A DNA stretch of 64,000 nt, from positions 82,173,442-82,237,441 of the forward strand of contig NC_133122.1 of NCBI RefSeq assembly GCF_033568475.1, written 5' to 3'. The DNA comes from Henckelia pumila. Taxonomy: Eukaryota; Streptophyta; Magnoliopsida; Lamiales; Gesneriaceae. Numbering within the stretch: position 1 is the stretch's first letter; each line of letters begins with the position of its first letter. Below are positions 23,244-33,580 of this stretch, piece after piece. The notes under the pieces were generated by a model, which saw only the letters and a list, made by a program, of their open reading frames with translations, did not search any database and was not told the origin of the DNA. The translations under genes were made by a program, and so were the position numbers.

Positions 23244-26200
23244 ATGGGAAAGGGTAAATATAAAGTAGAATATGCTGCCACTATAGAAGACGCAAAGTTG
23301 GGCAAGGGTAAAGAAAAAGCAGAATATGCTGCCACTAGAGAGAGTTGGTGTGGTAACACTGGGTTGGATTCTGCTGACACCGACACCACTAGAACTCCTA
23401 GAGGTCGCACAAAAATGGATAGTCTTGCAATACAAAGAGCTAAAGGAATTAAAAAGGATGCTGCATTCAATAAACTTGGACAACCAGTTGGAGAAGCTGC
23501 TATTGGAATGCGGAGTTACATTGACGTGGTTGCATGGGAAAAGGTCAAGATTTCTTACAAGACATGGAAGCAAGTTCCAATAGATGTTAAATAATTGATA
23601 TGGGATTTGGTTAATGTAAGTAACTAATCATGTATTAAAATCTAGGATATATTTAATATTATGTTATTAAATCTTTCTAATGTATTCTCGCTTTTGTTAT
23701 TTGTAGTTGTTATATAATGTTGACGCAAAGTGGAAGAAGGGCTGTTTGAGATCAGCAAACAATAAGTGGCATCAATACAAAGCCCATCTTACTCAGACGT
23801 TTATTTTAGGCAAACTTGATAAACCTGAGGAGTTGTATGAGCCACCTGCTAGTCATGGTATACCAAAAGATGATTGGAGTGCATTTGTCATCAGTCGTAT
23901 GTCTGGAAACTTCATTGTAAGATTCTATATTATTTATAATTTGTACATAATCAACCAAAAGTCATTCTTTAACTATTATTCAAATTTGATTTGTCGCATA
24001 TTTGAAATGACTAGAAACTAAGTGAGCAACAAAAAGATAGAAGAAAACAAAACGTATATCCTCATCGACTTTCACGCAAGGGATATGCACGATTTGCGTC
24101 TGAAATAGTAAGTATTTCTTTACAAACCATCCAAATTATTCACATACAATTTATTCACATGTGTTATTGTATTTTTCTTGCTTGTAGGAGGCTGAATTAT
24201 GTGACGATGATGACATTAACAGGGCTATTATGTGGAAGAAAGGACGAGCCAACAAAGCAGGAGACTTTGAAGGGGAGGATTTGACGCAAAGAGTACAAAA
24301 GATTGTAAGTGAATTCACATTTTAGAAAATCAGCATGCTTTTTGAAATGACAATTTTCTTAGTAATTATTCTTTTAATTTGCATGACAGGATGATTATAT
24401 CCAACAAAAAAGAGATGGTGTGCTGAGAATTGAAGGAACAAAAGAGGATATCCTTACAAAAGCACTTGAGACCAAAGAATATGATGGGCGTGTGAGGGGG
24501 ATTGGAGGTCATGTCACTCCAACCTTATATTTCAATGCTGGCAGAACATTGAAGAGCATTGGAGTTCCCATAGATGTACTCAAGGAGCATGAAAGGAAGT
24601 TGATGGAAGCAAATAGAATAATTTCAGAACAAGGTGCACATTTACAAAGACTTGAGGAAATGATGCATAACATGGGTGCACGCGACGTTTTAATGGATGA
24701 TAAAGTCAGTTGCTCAGTAAAAAATCAAGTTAACCAAGCCAAGATGGAAGACAATGATTATGAAGACGTGCTGATTTTGAGCAAAGCCGATGCTTTACAG
24801 GTATGACATTAGTTTGAGTCATATTAAATAGAGGTAATAAAACTTATTGACATGTCTATTTGTCTTTCTAAGGGTAAATCAGCTGCATTAACTTTGGAAT
24901 CTAGCACAAATATTGTTGCTTATGGTACAATTATTTGTGTTGATCCTCAAAAGTTGCTTCATGGGGTTTCATTACCAAAGAATTGTTACCGAGTCTCTAT
25001 TGATGTAGTAGTTGATAAATCAGCGCCTTTGCCATTTTCTATTGCAAATGAATGTGAAGTAGTGGGTGATGCTCATGGAACCCATGTGGCTTGGCCACAA
25101 CACTTGATAGTGGAGCAAGATAAGGTATATGTGATATTGTAACTTTATTCATTATTCAACCAATTTAACTTGTATGTATTTACAATTAATAGAATCCTCG
25201 AAAGAAGGATTTGGCACCACCCAAAGAGAAACATGCTGTGTCACCTTCTGTCCCAATGTCACTACATATGATGTATTGTTATAGCAAGCATGCTTTGGGT
25301 GAAGGAAGATTTATATCACTGCGTTTAGATCGTGAGGTGTTCGATGATGATTGTGTAATTTTTTTGCACTGTGAGGATATTGATGGTTTGTATCATGTTG
25401 GGCCAATATCAGGCAATTGTGTAATTGCCTATATATGGTAAGTTTTTTGGTTTTAAGCTAAGTAATACATCAACTTCATATTTTTGCTTACATTTATTTT
25501 TATTTTATTATATTTACAATGAAAGGTATCTTTACACAAAAATATTGGGAGATAACAAGGAAGGAAAATTTAGATTTGTGAATCCACACAGAATCTCGGA
25601 TATGGGAGAAACTACACACGACAAAAAGATTAAGCTTAAAAGGTTGAACCAAAGGGCGAGTGCTTTAGCAGATAGACTGAGTGGTGCATCGGTTGATCAA
25701 CTATTTCTGGCGCCATGTAATATCGGGTAAGTAAAAATTTAAATATCAATTTGGTTGCTTTATTTTGATTATTTATTGAATTAGAAGCACTAATTATGTT
25801 TTTTATTTTTTGCGTAGCTATCATTGGATTCTCACTGTTATTCAACCATACAAGGATGTTATTTATGTGTTGGATTTCTTAAGTCACCGCATTCGTCATG
25901 ATGATTGGAAATATGTAGTGGAAATGTGAGTTCATATTTATTTATTTATATCAAATATTTATTTCACTCATACAAAAACTCATATATCAAGTATATTGAA
26001 GGTCCTTGCGATTGTTTAACTCAAACAAAGGAAGGAAGGGTAGAAAGAATGCTATGTGGGTAGTAGTACAGGTATGCATAATTTATGTTTAATATATTAT
26101 GTTTAAATATCTAAATTTGTCACCAAAAATTTTTCTCTACTACCATAGGGTCCTCGGCAGCCAGATGCAAAACAATGTGGTCTTTATGTAATGAGATATA

Positions 26201-26438
26201 TGAGACAAATTATTCAAGAAGTTGAGAATATCGAGAACGTTTCACTATGATCAATAGTAGTCTTTCTTAACTCAAATAATTACAACTAAATTGTTTTAAA
26301 TTTGCAAAGTTATTGTTATATGAATTTTTATTAACATAATATATGTGACAGTTCTCAAAAGGTGAGTACTCGTTAGAAGAAATTAAAGAGGTTCTTTCAG
26401 AGTTAACAGAATGTATACAAGAACACGTTTATGAATAG
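23244..26438 (+). pseudogene. CACTA second gene: Transposase_24-like region plus Ulp1-type protease, one premature stop
   Basis: Twelve exons with GT-AG borders can be placed: 23244-23615, 23707-23916, 24015-24107, 24188-24304, 24390-24800, 24873-25124, 25193-25437, 25526-25726, 25818-25925, 26002-26071, 26149-26238, 26352-26438. They sum to 2256 bp, exactly 752 codons including the stop, with every phase consistent. The N-terminal half resembles the plant En/Spm accessory domain (Transposase_24; WKKGCLRSANNKWHQYKAHL). The C-terminus is a C48 SUMO-protease fold with His636 (GYHWIL), Asp653 (YVLDFL), Gln697 and Cys703 (QPDAKQCG). His-Asp spacing (17) and Gln-Cys spacing (6) equal those of yeast Ulp1. 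One stop, TAA at 23592-23594 (codon 117), breaks exon 1. An upstream start at GTG 23229 is unlikely. Confidence 0.85.
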
Positions 26439-28420
26439 GTATGCACATGTATTTTGTGTCTTGAATAATGCAACAACTATCATAATGCATGGATGCATTG
26501 AATTAATTAAAGCCTCGAGTGCATGGAGTACTCATGAGTGCACGTGAGCAATTCATCTTTCAAAACATACCTATATCTGCTCAAGATATCTTTTTCTAAA
26601 TATTCTTGGTCCATATCAGGAACATGAGTTGTGTATGCTGTTTATTCATGGATAACATATCCTCGAGTTCTATCAAACTTTTCTTTTCTTTTCTTTTTTT
26701 TTTTGTTGCCATAAAGACAAATAAAAGCTCGGAGATGAACGAACAACCATTTCTACACTTTTTCATTTAAACTTTTACGTAATGAAAATTGTCAAAATTA
26801 AAGAAACAGACTATAATGGTATTTGTCACATTTCCATCCATGTTGCATATGTAGGAACATTAAACTATTTTTTCTATTACACTTCACCATGGTTAAAAAT
26901 AGCTTTACAAACTGGATGCACATTGAATCACTCATTGATTATGTTTTATATTGCAGTCTAATGGTGAAGGTAAGAAATCTTCCTTCAAGAGGTCGCGAAA
27001 GAAGAAGGTGAATCTATTTGGTTATCAAACTTGCTTAGATTTTATGTTAAAAAATTCTTTGATAGTTTAAACATTCAATACAACCGATGCAGTTACTAAG
27101 TCATAAGAAACAATAGTTGTTTTGAAGGTTCTTTAATCGTTCACAGCAGTTATGGTTTCTGGATGTCATGTACTCTTGAAATATCTGTATGATGCTGGTT
27201 ACAAAGGTGAATTATTCCAACTTTGAAGAAAATAACTGAGTTGTGATGTCAGTTCTGGAAAAGTGAAAATAAGGTCTTGCCTTATTTGTGAAATTAGCCA
27301 GGATCTTGATTCAGCTTTTAGGACCGGGATTTCTTTGTCTAAGTGCAGTTTCCATGTCGACTGAAAGCTGCAATCGACCTAGTTTATGCATGCAAAATTG
27401 ATGCCCTTAAATATTTTTTTATTAAGTCTGATTCCAACTTTTGTTTAACCCTAAGTCTGATTTGATATTTAAATACATGCATGCATTTGGTGATTTGGGC
27501 ACATGCATGTCCATATTTTTTTTCAGTGCTTCCACTTGGATGAATATGTTATTGATTTATTCTTTGGATTTGTTTCCTTTGTGCCTATTTAAGTTTGCCA
27601 CAAGGCAACATATAGACATGTCTTTCCAAATATTTCTATTTTGTGATTTAGTTTGCCACAAGGCTGAATTTGATTTTTGTTGGAAATGAGATTTTTAATA
27701 TTTATCAACATGATTGGTGGATGAAGATTATGTTAATGTTACATTTTGCATGATGGTTTTCTTTTAAGTTTATTGTTTCATTCTTTACATTATTTTGTGC
27801 GAGATTTATATGTTGGATTGCTCCTTAGGCTATCGTGTTGGAGTTTGATAGTGTCTTTAAATGATAATGGGTTTGGTTGCAAGATTATGTTGGAGTGCGG
27901 ATTTAAGTCTGGGAATTGAAATTTTCTATCATTATGAGGTTTACATCTGTTAGTCTATTTTATGTTTCATGTGTCTTTAAATGATCATGATGTTTGATAT
28001 GCTTCCACTGTGTTATCATTTATAAATTTATGGTTAGATTCTCTCCAGTTATTTCAAATTTCATTTTCCTCTGCTGTGTTATATTTAACCTGTGTTATCT
28101 CTAATGTTGTATTTTAGAAGTCTGGTTCTTACTGGTGGCGGAGATCGTCTGGTTCTTACTAGTGGCGGAGATCGTCGCTAACTGTGGTGGGCATTCAGAA
28201 AAATTGCATTGTTAGGAACAATTTTCTTTTGATATTGCAGCACCATCTTTGTGGGGATAGCTAGCGCTAAATGTTTTTTGATACCTTACACTTTCAATAT
28301 TGCAGCACAATGACTATATACTTTTTTATGAGAATATTTTGCCACACAGATTTGCAATTTCATATATTTTAATGGTGTTTATTTATATAGACATTTAAAT
28401 TTTCCAAAAAAAAAAATCTA
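26439..28420 (+). other. CACTA 3' region, mostly non-coding
   Basis: This AT-rich stretch separates the Ulp1-type gene from the subterminal array. One possible small exon follows 'atattgcag' at about 26958-27007 and reads as a basic tail (SNGEGKKSSFKRSRKKK) with a donor-like end. The preceding gene already has a stop, so its use is doubtful. The rest shows nothing I can support. Confidence 0.35.
28122..28175. repeat. 27 bp tandem duplication
   Basis: Two adjacent copies of a 27 bp unit (ctggttcttact, then ggtggcggagatcgt) differ at one base (ggtgg against agtgg). The unit lies in the CACTA 3' region and has no coding role that I can see. Confidence 0.85.
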
Positions 28421-29093
28421 AAACAACGTTCTTAACGACAACGTTTTTTATTGGTTATTTTGGCACAAATTAACAACAAAGCACAATGATTTTTTAAGCG
28501 ACCTCTGCCAAGCACAACGCTTTTATACACTAAGGAAGCGTTGTCGTAGCTTCAATCTACAACGCTTTTTATGCGTTGTCATTTCTACAAACAACAACGC
28601 TTTTGCAGCGTTGTCTTTTATACAATCTACAACGCTTTTAAGCGTTGTGGTATTTGGAAATTACAACGCTTAAAAGCGTTGTAGATTGTATAAAAGACAA
28701 CGCTGCAAAAGCGTTGTTGTTTGTAGAAATGACAACGCATAAAAAGCGTTGTAGATTGTATAAAAGACAACGCTGCAAAAGCGTTGTTGTTTTTAGAAAT
28801 GACAACGCATAAAAAGCGTTGTAGATTCACGATACGACAACGCTTCCTCAGTGTAAAAAAGCGTTGTAATTTCCAAATACCACAACGTTTTTTGTGGATA
28901 CGACAACGCTTTTTAAGCGTTGTCGTTTCCACATACCACAACGCTTTTTAAGCGTTGTCTTCTCCGGAAACCACAACGCTTTTTCCGCGTTGTTTATGAC
29001 CGCGGTCTTTTACAACACTGCCTACGACAACGCTTTTTCTGGGACAACAACAACGCGAAAAAAGCGTTGTTGTTCGCCTTTTTTCTTGTAGTG
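28421..29093. repeat. CACTA subterminal palindrome array and right terminal repeat
   Basis: More than a dozen copies of acaacgctttt or its complement aaaagcgttgt occur in alternating orientation, many as near-perfect palindromes (acaacgcttttaagcgttgt at 28629-28648). Spacers repeat as well (gtagattgtataaaagacaa occurs twice, 28680-28760). In En/Spm elements such subterminal repeats bind the accessory protein. The terminus at about 29069-29093 reads CACTACAAGAAAAAAGGCG on the minus strand. Open frames here (28627-28941, 28894-29120) are translated repeats, not genes. Confidence 0.88.
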
Positions 29094-30345
29094 ATTTGCC
29101 AATTTGCACATGACCTGTAAAACCTAAGGATATGTTAATAAATGTTTATCCAGACAAAATAATAACAAACAACATCCACTGCAAACATGATTATCAATTG
29201 CTGTTCCAATGCAATAACATTCATATGGTCCCTACATGAATATTTGCAATTTGAAGTGTTTCAAGGAAACATAGGGCTGTAGAAATTAAGTGTTTGGGCT
29301 TAAGTAGTGATACTGTCTAATATTTTTGTTAAATTAAAATAAATACATAATTTATTTTTAAAAATTATTTTATTAATAAAATTATAAACATAAATTTATA
29401 TTTATTTAAATTTTATATTCTAGAAAAAAGATCGTATTCATTGTACGAAACATTGTGAACATTAATTAATACAAACATGCACATACACACATATATATAA
29501 CAATTGATAAATTATATATTTAAAAATAATATATATTAAAAATATATAATAAAAGATATTTTTTTTTTGTTTATGTATGTTATAATATTATTCTTTATAT
29601 TAATCAAATTAAAAATTATATATGTGTGTGTGTCTTTCATTTATAATTTATAAATTTTACGTTGAATATTTTTTCGTATAATGATATATAATATTCTTTT
29701 TATTGTATAGTAATTAGTAAATATAAATTTATATTTACAATTGTGATTAATATAATAATTTAAAACACAAAAATATGTATATAGTTCAATTAATCAATTT
29801 AATAAAAATATTAAATTTTTAAAAAATTAAAATAAAGGGAAAAATTGAATTTTGAGTTTGATTATATACCAATTTAATCATTTTCAATAGTTCATGTACC
29901 AATTTGACATTTTATCAATAGTTCATGTACCAAAATAATTTTTATTTTTACTCTATAATATATGTATACATATATATACACACACGTATATAGGTATTAC
30001 CATTACATAGATATAAACACAATGTATTTGTATTCTTTTTGACCACTCCTTTTTTGTTTTTTGTCTTTTTTCATTTTAATTTTAATTATAACCATTACTT
30101 TGAATTTTTTTTTTTGTGTTTTTATTTTTAAAATTAAGTAATACATAATAAAAATATATCATTTATATATATATAAGATTTATAAATTGATAGTTGATAT
30201 ATTTGAATTGAATGTGGGTTACATAAAAAAGTTGTTTGAGTTTTTATGTTATAGTGAAGAGTTGGATGATGTTTTTTGTTTTTAACGTGACAATGATGTG
30301 GCAGAGAGAAAAGCTCGAAAAAAATCATGTTGGGTTTTATTATTG
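29094..30345. other. AT-rich stretch, nothing recognised
   Basis: This is strongly AT-rich, with TA and A/T runs. A phrase 'caatagttcatgtaccaa' occurs twice (about 29886 and 29918). No gene, terminal repeat or LTR end was found. Confidence 0.5.
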
Positions 30346-31628
30346 TGGCAACGGTCGAGGTGCCGCCGGACACTATAAACTCTGCGGATCTGTCCCTCGG
30401 TTTCCTCAACGAACTCACATGCACCAAGTATAGTATTGAGCCTAAAGACTCAACAAGATTTGCACTATGAATAACGAGGGTTTAAAATATATGTTTCATA
30501 CTAATAATAATAATAAGTATACAATGAACTCACACGAACGAAACACAACTCATGCTCGAAGTAGAACCTTTACAATATGCAATGAAAACATGACAATCGT
30601 AAATATTTCCTTTTAACTATAATGTGAATTTAGATTCTCGATTGTGACTATGGATTTTGATCGATCAATGGCTACAATACTTTGCTGGCAAGAAAACCGA
30701 GTTTTTCCCGGCTCCACATTGCCCCTATGAATTGGTAGGAAAGCCGAGATTTCTCCAGACCTCGTACTATATGTCTGATTGGTAAGAAAACCGATATGTC
30801 TCCAGACCTCGTACTACGTACACGTATAATTTTGGCAAGTGAGCCAAGACATCCCTCAACCTATCATTGCACGTCTAAGTCACAACCAATTTTACTCATT
30901 CAAAAATTTTACATTTAATTTAACCTTTTCACATTTAACTTTTCATCTTTACACGATTTATACTTCGGGACTAGAACATGAATAAATTGAAGTTTACTCA
31001 CGCGAAGGATAGGGACATCAAACTTAAAGACATGAGCCCAAATGATAATATGAACTTTGAAGCATGGATGAATGACATGTAGGTGTCCACCTCTAAAAAT
31101 ATAGACATCCTTAGAATCTCTTAGACTTAACCCCTTAACGAGTCAATATGGGAATTCGGCCCGTACGGCCCATAAACTAGCTCATTCTTATCCGAATGAA
31201 CTCTCGTTCAAACCAAAATATCGTACACATCCTAAATCATCCCTAAGATCAGTCCTTAACCTCTAATGCAATCCCGAGCAGCCCGTTCACTTTAGGTTCC
31301 CGGACAACCCTTAAAATTTTCGGAAAACTATTCTAGCCACTTCAACTTAATCCACCCTTTTCCTACCCCAAACTTACCCGAATTTAGCCTAATTTGAACC
31401 GACAAAACCTCAACATCACACACAATAAGTAGGGTCAGGGAACCCCCTGTCCAGGTCTCTATAGCACCGAAATCAGAACCACATTCTAGAGACAAACCGT
31501 ATGGAACACGAAAATCTTCACTAGCCTTTCATAACTTAAAACCTTTAAAACCCTTTGACGATTGACTACTCCACATTACAACCATCGAGACACCATCTAA
31601 GACCTCTATTTTTACCAGCATGTGCCCT
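30346..31628 (-). repeat. Truncated gypsy LTR fragment (minus strand)
   Basis: The order of landmarks follows the minus-strand LTRs at 19568-22260 and 46015-48795: 'gtgccgccgga', 'catgcaccaagtatagt', 'ttgagcctaaagactcaaca', 'ataacgagggttt', then several 'ggtaggaaagccgagat'-like repeats. Neither a TG nor a CA end with a target duplication is visible. It abuts truncated gypsy-1 gag at about 31629, so a deletion probably removed the gypsy-1 5' LTR and this fragment's end together. Confidence 0.6.
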
Positions 31629-32490
31629 TGAACTAGCCTCATACCTTCAGGGTATTGCTAAAAGCTGGTGTATTGCGACGAAGAAAGGCATAGAGAATTG
31701 AGGCACAGTTGTCACCTGGAATCTGGTTAAGACTGGGTTTTATAAGCGGTTCTTCCCAGTTTCTTATTGAAAGGATAAAGGTGCCAAATTTGATAACTTG
31801 AGGCAAGGGAATCTGAATATCGAGGAGTATGTATCCAAATTTGATAGCCTACTGAGATTTGCAGCGCACATTGACGATAACGAGGAAGAAAAAACCGATC
31901 AGTTCATAAATAGCTTGAACCCCGATATCTTTGTTTTGGTGAATACTGGTAGGCCCGATAACTTTGCCGATGCTATGAATCAGGCCAAAGGAACCGATGC
32001 AGATTTGTTAAGACAGCGAAGAGCTCAATTTGTGCCTCAGCAGTCGAGACAGTATCAGAATCAGCCATCTCAGTATCAGAATCAACCACCGAGAAATGAG
32101 GGAGGAAGCAGTAGCAATAACCGTAGGGATCACTATCGACCTAAATGGAAACAATTCAAGAAGTCAGGGAGCAGTTCTTCGAGTTCTAGTGGCTCGAAAC
32201 AGTTTGGTTCTGGACAGAGTTCTAGATCTTCAGGTTTGTCTTGCAGCAAATGTGGAGGTCACCACACCAGTGATCAATGCCGTGGAATTTTTGGGAGATG
32301 CAACATCTGTCAGCAGCCTGGACACTTTTTCATAGTTTGGCCTCAGCATGGTTCTGATCGAGCTCAGAGTGGATGTTCTTCTAGACCGTCAGCTCATCCT
32401 AAGAGGCAGGCTTTTGCAGTCCACTTTTTTCAGCCACAACAGCAAAACCAACAGGGAGGTAATCACAATGTGAATCAGCCTCGTATATAG
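31629..32490 (+). pseudogene. Gypsy-1 gag, broken, 5' truncated
   Basis: This is the capsid/nucleocapsid part of gypsy-1 (retrotrans_gag). Sequence before 31798 reads as capsid (YLQGIAKSWCIATKKG) with two stops; from 31798 it is open to 32488 (EYVSKFDSLLRFA, then a Gln/Ser-rich linker with two YQNQPSQYQNQP repeats). Two zinc-finger-like motifs follow: CSKCGGHHTSDQC, and CNICQQPGHFF whose last Cys is replaced by Trp (about 32303-32340). There is no native start codon in view; the open frame begins at a TTG. The stop at 32488 interrupts the link to the protease. Confidence 0.85.
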
Positions 32491-32985
32491 CAGACGAGAG
32501 TCTTTGCTCTTATCGAGGATCAAGCTCACGCAGCACCCGATGATGTTATAGCAGGTAACTGTTCGATTTATGGATATCCTGCTCATGTTTTGATAAATAC
32601 GGGTGCGTCTAATTCTTTTATATCTGAGAAATTTGTTTTGATGCATATCTTGCCTTCTGAGCCTTTGCCTGCTGTAGTTGCTGTTACTTCACCTTTGGGT
32701 GGGGGAATTGTTTCTGTGAAGTTGGTTTGAAACTGTGAACTTCATTTTGAAGGGAATATGATTGAATTAGACTGTATTGTACTTGGGTTATCAGATTTTG
32801 ACTGCATTGTTGGTATAGATGCTTTAACCAAGTACAGGACTACAGTTGATTGTTTCCAGAATGCAGTTCGATTCATACCGAAAATTGCAGATGAATGGAA
32901 ATTTTTTGATAAGGGTTCTCAATCCAAGATTACTTTGATATCTATTTTTTCAATGACCCGTTTGTTACAGAAAGGTGCATAGGGA
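32491..32985 (+). pseudogene. Gypsy-1 aspartic protease, broken
   Basis: This is the protease that would process the polyprotein. The flap-proximal motif reads INTGASNSFIS (about 32593-32625), with the catalytic Asp of DTGAS replaced by Asn. A stop falls at 32728. The typical CIVLGLSDFDCIVGIDAL follows (about 32772-32826). A stop at 32980 comes just before the solo LTR target site; across that insertion the frame continues into the reverse-transcriptase linker at 36183. Confidence 0.85.
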
Positions 32986-33199
32986 TTTTTATACCCTTAA
33001 ACGCATACAAATCTCGTGTTATAAGATTGATATTTTTAATGCATTAAGAAGTCTCAAAATATTATGTTTTGATGATTACAAAACTCGGTTAATTGTTGCT
33101 AACAATTGAAAGTGAGAAATTTGCAGATAATAAATTTCTTGTGTTAGGACAATATTGGAAGCAAGAACCGATAACAAAAATTGAAGAAAATAGTTGAAG

Positions 33200-33580
33200 T
33201 GTTCGGATTTGCCCAGGTTCGGACGATCCGAAGGAGGGTTTGGACCATCCAAACAATTTCCAGGAATTAAAAATACTCGGATGCAAAGTTCAAAGACCAA
33301 AAAGTACAGGTTCAAATGATCCGAAGTGAGTTCAGACGGTCCAAACTTTTTCAGAATTTTATATTCCTCGGAGGCACGGTTCGGAGGGCACAAAGCCAGG
33401 ATCGGATGGTCCGAACTACTTTACGACGATTGAAAGATTTTGTCGGAAGAAATTTTCCGGAATGAATTTAATGCTGCCGATCGAACGATCCGAAGACAGG
33501 TTCTGACAGTCCGAACAGTACAAACAGTCGCACATTTTTTAATTTGAATCACCGACGTTCGAAGAATTCGAAACCAGTTT
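33200..33580. repeat. Array of TTCGGACNNTCCGAA-type palindromes in the SIRE-like LTR
   Basis: About nine imperfect palindromes of one consensus occur roughly every 35-50 bp: gttcggacgatccgaag (33217), gtttggaccatccaaac (33238), ggttcaaatgatccgaag (33308), gttcagacggtccaaac (33330), atcggatggtccgaac (33401), gatcgaacgatccgaag (33480) and gttctgacagtccgaac (33501). The last, gtttggacggtccaaaac, was cut by LTR B and resumes at 35574. Confidence 0.8.

Larger units (their letters stand above)
16327..29093 (+). mobile_element. CACTA (En/Spm) DNA transposon, decayed, left end not found
   Basis: The element holds two genes on the + strand in the usual CACTA order: a TNP2-type transposase (16327-22403) and a second gene with a C-terminal Ulp1-like protease (23244-26438). 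The right end is a palindromic subterminal array and the inverted terminus CACTACAAGAAAA (read on the minus strand, ending at 29093). A gypsy solo LTR (19568-22260) interrupts the first gene. The start given is that of the first coding base; the true left end must lie further left. Confidence 0.8.

Noticed and set aside
28421..29060. Repeated units as a CRISPR-like array
   Set aside because: The units alternate in orientation, spacers repeat too, and the setting is a plant CACTA terminus.
28627..29120. Open frames of 65-104 codons with repeated residue patterns
   Set aside because: They are translations of the CACTA subterminal palindromes.
33069..33393. 105-codon minus-strand frame with Ser/Pro-rich sequence
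   Set aside because: It is a translation of the palindrome array in the SIRE-like LTR.
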